Source: Phycisphaerales bacterium (GTDB lineage: Bacteria > Planctomycetota > Phycisphaerae > Sedimentisphaerales > Anaerohalosphaeraceae). Taken from it: DNA of 5,743 nt. The notes beneath the pieces were generated by a model. The model made no database searches, was not told the DNA's origin, and saw nothing but the letters and a program-made list of their open reading frames with translations. Below, one piece after another: positions 1-5,559 of this stretch. The position numbers were made by a program, and so were the translations under genes. The stretch is from positions 1 to 5,743 of the forward strand of contig DSDR01000350.1 in assembly GCA_011048645.1 (NCBI GenBank). Direction: 5' to 3'. Position 1 is the first letter of the stretch. Each line of letters starts with the position of its first letter.

Positions 1-120
1 CAGATTCAGCCTGCCGCAGAGCAGTTCTTTCGGAATGTCGGCGAACAAATCCTCGGCGGTTAGGCCGATTTCGTTGAGCATCTCGGCCCGCTGCTGATCG
101 GTGTTGGTAATATACGGCAT
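1..120 (-). CDS. gcvPA: Glycine dehydrogenase (decarboxylating) subunit 1, GcvPA; N-terminal 40 residues only
   Basis: This is the 5' end of the alpha subunit of the split P protein of the glycine cleavage system. With GcvPB it forms the cytosolic PLP enzyme that decarboxylates glycine and passes the aminomethyl group to the lipoyl arm of GcvH. The 40 visible residues begin MPYITNTDQQRAEML and continue with LFADIPKEL and RLNL, which is the typical GcvPA N-terminus (MPY-x-PNT-D-x-x-R-x-x-ML, then LF-x-DIP). The start is supported by GAGGG four bases upstream. The gene runs off the left edge of the window, so the PLP lysine is not expected here (it lies in the GcvPB subunit). It lies 65 bases downstream of the DUF3472 gene on the same strand, and gcvH is at the other end of the window. 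The identity is confident; whether the rest of the gene is intact cannot be seen. Confidence 0.92.
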   Translation of the reverse strand, partial: MPYITNTDQQRAEMLNEIGLTAEDLFADIPKELLCGRLNL

Positions 121-124
121 GAAA

Positions 125-129
125 CCCTC
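125..129 (-). promoter_or_regulatory. Ribosome binding site of gcvPA
   Basis: The minus strand reads GAGGG, then TTTC, then ATG. This is a good Shine-Dalgarno match four bases from the start codon and fixes the gcvPA start at 120. Confidence 0.7.
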
Positions 130-161
130 ACGGAATCAAAATTCGTAAACAATCTGTCTTT

Positions 162-189
162 ATTTTAATGTCTTTCTGTGCTGAATCAA
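162..189 (-). promoter_or_regulatory. Possible sigma70-like promoter for gcvPA
   Basis: On the minus strand, TTGATT (184-189, four of six to TTGACA, overlapping the TGA stop of the DUF3472 gene) is followed after 16 bases by TAAAAT (162-167, five of six to TATAAT). The surrounding 65-base gap is clearly richer in A and T than the genes beside it. It would let gcvPA be transcribed independently of the five genes upstream. AT-rich gaps often contain such matches by chance, and the promoter consensus of this organism is unknown, so this is only a candidate. Confidence 0.3.
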
Positions 190-1529
190 TCCAGAATGGC
201 CTTGATGTTGACGTTTTTCCGCGGCAGAACAATATCATCCGGCGCCGTGCCGACGGCCGGACGTGTGAACGTCTCGCCGAAGCGGGTAAAGCCATCGACA
301 AATCCGCCGTGGCTCAGGAAGAACTGCCCGTTTTCGACGCCCATAAACCGGTCAAGCCGATCGCTGCGGCCGGTGGCGTCATGGCTGAACGAGGCCTGCG
401 TCAATTCGATCCACCGGCCCTCTGTGGTCAGAATCCACTGATTCCCGTAAAGTGCCTTGCGGACCAGGTGGCCGTTGGAACCCCAGAAATTCTCGCTGAA
501 GCTGTGTGGACGTCGCAGATAGCCGCCTTCCTTGGGCGCTTTCCAGGATGAAATCAGCATCCATTGCCGCGAATCCGGATGGAAATAGTATCCTGAAAAG
601 ATAGTAAATGTCTCGTCCACCGGCTCAGCGGTGACCACGAAGCGCTGTTTTTGGCCGGTTCTCCACATATATTTCAGGTGGCTGTGCCCGCCGGTGCCTT
701 CATTACCGAAGTCGCCCGAATACACGCCGTCGCCTTTGTCCATCAGCATCACGCGGTCTTTCTGGGCGACTTTGCTGCGGTCAATCGGTTCGCCGCCGCT
801 GTCCCAGACGCTGAAAATGATCCGCCGTTCGACAGGACTGTTGACCTGCATCCCGAAGTAGCCGCGATGCCAGCCGCAGGCCATATAAAATGTGGCGGTC
901 GGGTCTTCCAGGCCGGTCACTTCACAATAAAACGCCGCAATCTCGACGTCGGACGGTACCGTATAACTGAGGTGTACCGAGGCGGCGTTGCGCCGCGGTT
1001 TGAGATTGAAATGCGCGTCGTTAAGGGCCGGCCCTTCCAACAGCAGCGCCTCCGGATCGCCGAACGGCCTGCCCGGTTCGTTGAGCGATTCGAGCATCAA
1101 CCGCTGGTATCCCGTTTGCCGGATTTCAAAAACGCCGAAATCGGCCGTCACCGGTGTACCGTCGCCCTGGCCGATTGCGCGGGTTTGGCGGCTTTGTTCG
1201 CCGAGGGTCATTTTCAGATTCGACGCCGCACCGTCGTCCAGCCGCAGCACTACGCTGACCGACAGCCGCCCGGTGTGCCGGAACAGACCGTACCAATTGA
1301 CGCTGGTTTGCGGATCCGTCCAGCCGGTTACGCCGCGGCGCTGTGCGATGCGCGCCGCGTCGGGGTCAGGCAGCGTATAAGCCGTGAACGCCGGCACGCG
1401 CAATGTCAGCTCGGCCGGCTCCTGCGTCTGTGCGGATTCGTCGGCGTACACGGCCGAAGCTGTTATGATTATACCGACCGCCAGTGTAAAAAACCGTGCG
1501 CTGTTCAATCGACTCTCATCTTTCATCAT
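186..1529 (-). CDS. Secreted DUF5077-DUF3472 domain protein
   Basis: This is a 447-residue exported protein of unknown function. Residues 1-29 look like a Sec signal peptide: a charged start, a hydrophobic core around 13-25 (FFTLAVGIIITAS), and a likely cleavage after VYA at 29. Residues about 43-170 resemble DUF5077, a beta-sandwich often found ahead of DUF3472 (RRGVTGWTDPQT, then a GxLxVSVVL strand). Residues about 190-400 match DUF3472 (AAFYCEV, YMACGWHRGYFGMQVNS, RRIIFSVWDSG, then aromatic-rich strands such as FSGYYFHP and SENFWGSNG). No catalytic triad is evident. Cys202 and Cys218 could form a disulphide. The reading frame is open further upstream to 1667, but GGAGAG three bases before the ATG at 1529 and the signal peptide position support 1529; the very next codon is also ATG. 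Both domains are common in secreted proteins of polysaccharide-using bacteria, so carbohydrate or envelope binding is an inference. It lies 58 bases after the SGNH gene. Confidence 0.87.
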   Translation of the reverse strand: MMKDESRLNSARFFTLAVGIIITASAVYADESAQTQEPAELTLRVPAFTAYTLPDPDAARIAQRRGVTGWTDPQTSVNWYGLFRHTGRLSVSVVLRLDDGAASNLKMTLGEQSRQTRAIGQGDGTPVTADFGVFEIRQTGYQRLMLESLNEPGRPFGDPEALLLEGPALNDAHFNLKPRRNAASVHLSYTVPSDVEIAAFYCEVTGLEDPTATFYMACGWHRGYFGMQVNSPVERRIIFSVWDSGGEPIDRSKVAQKDRVMLMDKGDGVYSGDFGNEGTGGHSHLKYMWRTGQKQRFVVTAEPVDETFTIFSGYYFHPDSRQWMLISSWKAPKEGGYLRRPHSFSENFWGSNGHLVRKALYGNQWILTTEGRWIELTQASFSHDATGRSDRLDRFMGVENGQFFLSHGGFVDGFTRFGETFTRPAVGTAPDDIVLPRKNVNIKAILD

Positions 1530-1532
1530 ACA

Positions 1533-1538
1533 CTCTCC
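1533..1538 (-). promoter_or_regulatory. Ribosome binding site that decides the DUF3472 gene start
   Basis: The minus strand reads GGAGAG, then TGT, then ATG ATG. It places the start at 1529 (or 1526) rather than at the far upstream ATG at 1667, which would lie inside the SGNH gene and put 46 non-signal residues ahead of the signal peptide. Confidence 0.7.
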
Positions 1539-1544
1539 AATCTC

Positions 1545-1573
1545 ATTATAACTTCCAAACTCATCAATGTCGC
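1545..1573 (-). promoter_or_regulatory. Possible promoter for the DUF3472 gene
   Basis: In the 58-base gap after the SGNH gene, the minus strand holds a perfect TATAAT (1545-1550). It is preceded after 17 bases by GCGACA (1568-1573, four of six to TTGACA). Transcription would begin near 1538, leaving almost no leader before the ribosome binding site, which weakens the call. If real, the DUF3472 gene is at least partly independent of the upstream carbamoyltransferase module. Confidence 0.35.
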
Positions 1574-1587
1574 ACCGCCGGTTGTGT

Positions 1588-3039
1588 TTAATCCTCAGAG
1601 ATAACGATCGTTTCACTGAGGTAGTTTGCCACCGCCTCATGGCCGTCGGGCGTCCAGTGCTGATCAAAACTGTAATAGGTTTGTACGCCGTTGCGCGTTT
1701 GCCGACGCAGTTGCTCGGTCAGACTGATAAAGGCAATCCCGTTTTCATCGCAATACTGTCTGAATACCCGCTCGCGGACCTGCGTGCCTTCTTTGATTTT
1801 TGCTGCGAATTCTTTCGGCTCCGGCAAATCGCTGATGCGTGTACTTAGAAACGCGCGAAGCTGCCCGGCGTCCACCCGCTCAAGCATATCTTCGATCAGT
1901 ACATGCGGTCGGTCGGGTGCGTAAATAAAAATCAGCACGGCGCCGTTTTCCTCGCACATCCGCCGTGTTTCTTCAAGCAGCCGCAGCGACTCAATGCACG
2001 CCAAACTCCCGCGAAACCCCTCATCGGTTACATAATGCTGTTCAAGCCGCTTGACCTCAAACGCATAGCCGTTGCCGCTGCCTTCGGGTATCTCAAACGG
2101 AAGCCACGCCACCGGATACATCCGATGCGACGGAGCGTGGATGGACGAGTCGTTGTAAAAGCGTTTGCGTCCGACAGGCCCCAGCGTCCGTATCAGCGAG
2201 TCTTTGAGCACTTGACGCAGCGGCGAGGCCTTAAACGCCACGTCCCAGATCGACAAACGTTCCCGACCGTTGACGCGCTGCCGTCGAAAGATGGAATTGC
2301 GCAAATCGTTGCCTTCATACAGCAGATACAGCACCGCTTTGGGCCGCAGTTCAAGGCCGAACCGTTTGAGCGTATCCAGATAGGTAACCGGATTGCCGCC
2401 GGACATGCCCAGATTGTACAGCCGCACGCCGCGCCGCTCGGCCAGTCGCGCCGTCCAGACCTGATCATCCGAGACTTTTGATCCTTCGGCAAATGAATCG
2501 CCCAGCACAATCCAATCGTACTGCTCATGCCGCTCGGGATTGCGAAACCCCCGCTCATCTACTGTCAGCACAAACGGCGTCGGCGGATACCCCTCAACCG
2601 GATTCGGATAGCTGAACGCAAATTCCGGCCGGTCGTGAAACACCCCCTCATAAACGCTGTTGGGGACCCGGTGATAGGACGGCTGCTGATCATCATCGGC
2701 CACATAGTGCTGCCGCTGACTGAGCCGCAGGGCCACATCGGCGATCACAATCCCCAGAATAATCGAAACCGTCAGCGAGATTTGTTTGAACGCCGCCAGG
2801 CGTTTGGCCTTGGGGTCGGCAGGTTTCTTTCTGTCGGTCCATTGCCCGATCAGGACGCACAACAAAATCGGCGTGGCAATCAGCAGGGCAAGGGTCTTTT
2901 CGAGGGTATAACGTCCCAGCAGGATCGGCCGCTGCTGCGCGACGTTGTAGGCAATATCGCTTTCCAGACCCCACATCAGGGCCAGCACCATCACAATGAC
3001 GCCGGTAACGGCAATCCGAATCATCTTGTCTTTATTCAT
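1588..3039 (-). CDS. Membrane-anchored SGNH/GDSL-family hydrolase or transferase (SxtL-like position)
   Basis: This 483-residue protein has three predicted N-terminal membrane segments (about 7-24, 47-66 and 86-104) and an SGNH catalytic domain (about 170-480). The nucleophile motif is IVLGDSFAEG with Ser182. The oxyanion residues are Gly211 in NLGMSGG and Asn244 in YEGND. The C-terminal acid-base motif is DQHWTPDGH with Asp459 and His461, so all four SGNH blocks are intact. The loop between segments 2 and 3 (TDRKKPADPKAKR) is strongly basic and should be cytoplasmic, which puts the catalytic domain outside. Family members are esterases, lipases or O-acyl transferases. The start has GAGG three bases upstream, and the gene follows the DUF5989 gene after 14 bases. 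Its place after a carbamoyltransferase, an SxtJ-like gene and a DUF5989 gene parallels the GDSL lipase gene sxtL. The substrate is unknown; it might remove or transfer an acyl or carbamoyl group on an envelope component. Confidence 0.92.
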   Translation of the reverse strand: MNKDKMIRIAVTGVIVMVLALMWGLESDIAYNVAQQRPILLGRYTLEKTLALLIATPILLCVLIGQWTDRKKPADPKAKRLAAFKQISLTVSIILGIVIADVALRLSQRQHYVADDDQQPSYHRVPNSVYEGVFHDRPEFAFSYPNPVEGYPPTPFVLTVDERGFRNPERHEQYDWIVLGDSFAEGSKVSDDQVWTARLAERRGVRLYNLGMSGGNPVTYLDTLKRFGLELRPKAVLYLLYEGNDLRNSIFRRQRVNGRERLSIWDVAFKASPLRQVLKDSLIRTLGPVGRKRFYNDSSIHAPSHRMYPVAWLPFEIPEGSGNGYAFEVKRLEQHYVTDEGFRGSLACIESLRLLEETRRMCEENGAVLIFIYAPDRPHVLIEDMLERVDAGQLRAFLSTRISDLPEPKEFAAKIKEGTQVRERVFRQYCDENGIAFISLTEQLRRQTRNGVQTYYSFDQHWTPDGHEAVANYLSETIVISED

Positions 3040-3042
3040 TTT

Positions 3043-3046
3043 CCTC
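3043..3046 (-). promoter_or_regulatory. Ribosome binding site of the SGNH gene
   Basis: The minus strand reads GAGG, then AAA, then ATG. The spacing is short but serves the ATG at 3039 better than the in-frame ATG five codons later, which would be about 18 bases away. Confidence 0.55.
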
Positions 3047-3053
3047 AGCTATT

Positions 3054-3251
3054 CTAAAACAGCGGATAGATAAACGGAGCAATCGCCGAGCTGCTCAAAA
3101 AGACCAGCAGCCCCATCGCCAACAGAATAATGAGAATCGGCAGCAGCCACCATTTTTTGTTGTGCTTGAGAAAATCTATAAACTCTCCCATCAGGGTGGT
3201 GCGCTTCTGCCGGGACAATTGTTCGAATTCGTTGGTTTTATTGTCTGTCAT
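3054..3251 (-). CDS. DUF5989 family small membrane protein (SxtK-like position)
   Basis: This 65-residue protein has a charged N-terminal half and one membrane segment at about 34-53 (WWLLPILIILLAMGLLVFL). It ends in SSSAIAPFIYPLF at the extreme C-terminus. The layout FIDFLKHNKKWWLLP followed by SAxAPFIYxLF is what I know as DUF5989, a family usually found beside carbamoyltransferases and SxtJ-like proteins. Basic residues (R15, K16, R17, K29, K32, K33) before the segment predict that the N-terminus is cytoplasmic. No catalytic residues are apparent, so a role as an adaptor or anchor for the carbamoyltransferase is an inference. It starts 26 bases after the SxtJ-like gene with AGGA eight bases upstream. 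The sxtK gene of saxitoxin clusters is a similarly tiny gene in the same place; homology between them is likely but could not be tested here. Confidence 0.86.
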   Translation of the reverse strand: MTDNKTNEFEQLSRQKRTTLMGEFIDFLKHNKKWWLLPILIILLAMGLLVFLSSSAIAPFIYPLF

Positions 3252-3277
3252 AACTGAAATCCTGAAACAATCCGAAA

Positions 3278-3697
3278 CTAAAATTGATGAAAATAATCTT
3301 TGGCCGTACGTTTGTGTTTGTACGGCAGCCAGTAGCTCTCGGCGTCGGGGTCATAAGCCCGATGCAGCGGATCGCGCTTGAGCAGTTTGAACACCAGCCC
3401 GACGGCGCCGATGATGACATAATAAAACAGCGCCATCACCGTGTGGCTAATGACCCAGCCGATGGGAAAAGTAATGACGATCAGCCCGCAATAGATCGGC
3501 CGCACCAATTTGACCGAGATCCGGCTGAGCAGATAAATCGCCACACCGATGAGGCAAATGACGATAAACGCCCGGACCGGCAGACCCGCCGCCCACATCA
3601 GCAGCAGCCCGACGATATTGCACATACACAGGGCGATGTCGCCAAAGTCGCGCAGTTGTTTTTCGTTCGGTTTTAAGTTTAATGACACCAGCGCCAT
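3278..3697 (-). CDS. SxtJ family membrane protein
   Basis: This 139-residue integral membrane protein has about four hydrophobic segments (about 21-37, 42-58, 68-84 and 85-105) and a charged C-terminal tail. The tail carries LLKRDPLHR (about 105-113) and ESYWLPYKHK (about 120-129), hallmarks of the SxtJ family (a motif near RDPL followed by SYW). The basic loop RISVKLVRP and the basic tail put both termini in the cytoplasm. The function is unknown even in saxitoxin clusters; the steady pairing with a carbamoyltransferase suggests a membrane partner or substrate channel, which is an inference. The gene starts 9 bases after the carbamoyltransferase stop, with a GGGAG that overlaps that stop codon. 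It is followed by the DUF5989 gene in the same operon. The N-terminus is not independently confirmed, but the spacing of the ribosome binding site supports it. Confidence 0.86.
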   Translation of the reverse strand: MALVSLNLKPNEKQLRDFGDIALCMCNIVGLLLMWAAGLPVRAFIVICLIGVAIYLLSRISVKLVRPIYCGLIVITFPIGWVISHTVMALFYYVIIGAVGLVFKLLKRDPLHRAYDPDAESYWLPYKHKRTAKDYFHQF

Positions 3698-3702
3698 ACA
3701 CG

Positions 3703-3707
3703 CTCCC
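3703..3707 (-). promoter_or_regulatory. Ribosome binding site of the SxtJ-like gene, overlapping the upstream stop codon
   Basis: The minus strand reads TAGGGAG, then CGTGT, then ATG. The G of the carbamoyltransferase TAG stop is the first base of the GGGAG site, so the ribosome finishing one gene stands on the next start region. This arrangement favours translational coupling. Confidence 0.65.
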
Positions 3708-5557
3708 TAATCCAGTTCAAATTGAGCCATATAGGACTCGACCTCTTTTCGGCTGATTTCGGGCTGTCGATCCTTATACAGCACAAAATTTTCCAGCACC
3801 AGCACGTCCATATGCGTCGATAAAAAGCACCGATAGGCGTCTTCCGGCGTGCAGACAATCGGCTCGCCGCGGATATTAAAGCTCGTGTTAATGACCAGCG
3901 GACAGTCGGTCTTCTGTTTGAATCGTTCCAGCAGACGATAATACCGCCCGTGCCGTTCGGCATCGACCGTTTGAATCCGCGCCGAGTAATCCACGTGGGT
4001 AACGCCGGGAATTCGACTGCGTTTGACCTTGAGCAGATCAATCCCGCTTAACCCCTCTTCCTGTCCGTTGCAGGCGATGCGCTGGCTTTCCTGCACCGGC
4101 GCGACCAGCAGCATATACGGACTTTCCCGGCGCGGATCCAGCTCAAAATAATCGGCCGCCCGGTCACGCAGCACACTGGGCGCAAACGGCCGGAAGGATT
4201 CCCGAAACTTGATTTTCAAATTCATCCGCGACTGCATCTGTTCATCCCGGGCGTCGCCGATAATGCTGCGCGATCCCAGCGCCCGCGGCCCGAACTCCAT
4301 CCGTCCCTGAAACCAGCCGATGACCTTGCCGCGCTCAATATCGCCGGCCAGCGTTTCAAGCAGTGCCTCTTCCTCGTCAAAATACGTATAGACCGCACCG
4401 GCCTCATCGAGAAAGCCGCGAATATCCGCCGCGTCAAAGCACGGCCCCAGCAGCGACCCGGCCTGCAGGTCGCGGCGGTTGTCCGCCGTGCGTTCATGGC
4501 CGAGCAGTTGATAATGCACAAACAATGCCGCCCCCAGCGCGCCGCCCGCATCACCGGCGGCCGGCTGAATCCAGAGGTTCTCAAACGGCCCCTCGCGCAG
4601 AATCCGCCCGTTGCCCACGCAGTTGAGCGCCACCCCCCCGGCCAGGACAAGGTTTCGCATCCCCGTTTGCTGATGTGCAAACCGCACCATCCGCAGCATA
4701 ATCTCTTCGGTCACGCTCTGGATCGACGCGGCGATATCCATTTCCCGCTGCGTTACCGGCGATTCGGGCCGCCGCCGGGGGCCGCCGAACAGCGCGGCGA
4801 ACTGCTCGCCCACCATCACATCGGTATAGCAATAGGTAAAATACTCCATATTCAGACGAAACGAACCGTCTTCTTTCAGATCAAGCAGATGCTCAAGAAT
4901 CAGGTCGCGATAAATCGGCTTGCCGTAGGGCGCCAGTCCCATCAGCTTGTATTCGCCGGAATTGACCTTAAACCCCGTAAAATACGTAAACGCCGAGTAC
5001 AGCAGCCCCAGCGAATGCGGAAACCGAAGCTCGTATTTCAGCTCGATTCGATTGCCGCGTCCGACGCCGATGCTGGCGGTCGTCCATTCGCCCACACCGT
5101 CCATCGTTACAATGGCCGCCTCCTCGTAGGGGCTGGGGAAAAACGCGCTGGCCGCGTGCGACTCGTGGTGCTCGGTAAAAATGTACTTGCCCTGAAACGG
5201 CGTGCCCAGCGCCTTGTCAATCTCGCGCGGAATGTGCAGCTTTTCGTTAAGCCATTGCGGAATGCCCATCAGAAACTGCCGAAACCCGTGCGGCGCATAG
5301 GCGAACCACGTCTCCAGCAGCCGGTCAAACTTCAGCAGCGGCTTTTCATAAAACACCACATAATCCAACTGCTGGACGGTCAACTTCGCCTCGCGCAGAC
5401 AGTACGCAATGGCGTTGACCGGCATTCGAAAGTCGTGTTTTTTTCGCGTAAAGCGCTCTTCCTGTGCGGCTGCGACAATCTGTCCATCGCAAAGCAGCGC
5501 TGCGGCGCTGTCGTGATACAGCCCCGAAATACCCAAAATCGCCTGCGGTTTGGCCAT
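3707..5557 (-). CDS. Carbamoyltransferase, NodU/CmcH/TobZ/SxtI family
   Basis: This 616-residue cytosolic enzyme is predicted to transfer a carbamoyl group from carbamoyl phosphate, through carbamoyl-AMP, to a hydroxyl of an unknown acceptor. The N-terminal Kae1-like domain (about 5-350) shows ILGISGLYHDSAAALL (7-22), the metal-binding HxxxH in EHHESHAASAF (His130, His134), VTMDGVGEW (Asp153), LAGGVALNCVGN (305-316) and QPAAGDAGGALGAAL (331-345, Asp336). The C-terminal YrdC-like domain (about 405-600) shows WFQGRMEFGPRALGSRSI (415-432), FRPFAPSV and INTSFNIRGEPIVCTPEDA (556-574). Length and motif order are normal for the family and every key motif is intact. There is no signal peptide or membrane segment. 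The start lies 2 bases after the gcvH stop, and the family N-terminus begins within the first seven residues, so the start is secure. It is the first gene of the cassette followed by the SxtJ-like, DUF5989 and SGNH genes, the same order as sxtI-J-K-L. Acceptor specificity cannot be read from sequence. Confidence 0.95.
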   Translation of the reverse strand: MAKPQAILGISGLYHDSAAALLCDGQIVAAAQEERFTRKKHDFRMPVNAIAYCLREAKLTVQQLDYVVFYEKPLLKFDRLLETWFAYAPHGFRQFLMGIPQWLNEKLHIPREIDKALGTPFQGKYIFTEHHESHAASAFFPSPYEEAAIVTMDGVGEWTTASIGVGRGNRIELKYELRFPHSLGLLYSAFTYFTGFKVNSGEYKLMGLAPYGKPIYRDLILEHLLDLKEDGSFRLNMEYFTYCYTDVMVGEQFAALFGGPRRRPESPVTQREMDIAASIQSVTEEIMLRMVRFAHQQTGMRNLVLAGGVALNCVGNGRILREGPFENLWIQPAAGDAGGALGAALFVHYQLLGHERTADNRRDLQAGSLLGPCFDAADIRGFLDEAGAVYTYFDEEEALLETLAGDIERGKVIGWFQGRMEFGPRALGSRSIIGDARDEQMQSRMNLKIKFRESFRPFAPSVLRDRAADYFELDPRRESPYMLLVAPVQESQRIACNGQEEGLSGIDLLKVKRSRIPGVTHVDYSARIQTVDAERHGRYYRLLERFKQKTDCPLVINTSFNIRGEPIVCTPEDAYRCFLSTHMDVLVLENFVLYKDRQPEISRKEVESYMAQFELD

Positions 5558-5559
5558 CC

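Noticed and set aside
1530..1587. Rho-independent terminator after the SGNH gene
   Set aside because: The short GC-rich stretch near the SGNH stop does not form a convincing stem followed by a T run on the minus strand.
651..1604. A 317-codon open frame on the plus strand opposite the DUF3472 gene
   Set aside because: It is antisense to a protein with a signal peptide and recognisable domains. Its translation has no recognisable family features and it runs through the junction into the SGNH gene.
1530..1667. Upstream extension of the DUF3472 gene to the ATG at 1667 (493 residues)
   Set aside because: It would overlap the SGNH gene by about 80 bases and add 46 polar residues before a good signal peptide, and the best ribosome binding site is right before 1529.
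4633..4639. Run of seven C (seven G on the coding strand) inside the carbamoyltransferase gene, considered as a phase-variation tract
   Set aside because: Seven bases is short for a contingency tract, and the run encodes the conserved glycines of LAGGVALN. The frame is intact; at most it is a spot to check for sequencing error.
1588..5557. A saxitoxin biosynthesis cluster
   Set aside because: Only the carbamoyltransferase, SxtJ-like, DUF5989 and GDSL-type genes are present. No polyketide synthase-like, amidinotransferase or oxygenase gene is visible and the flanks are glycine cleavage genes, so toxin synthesis is not supported.
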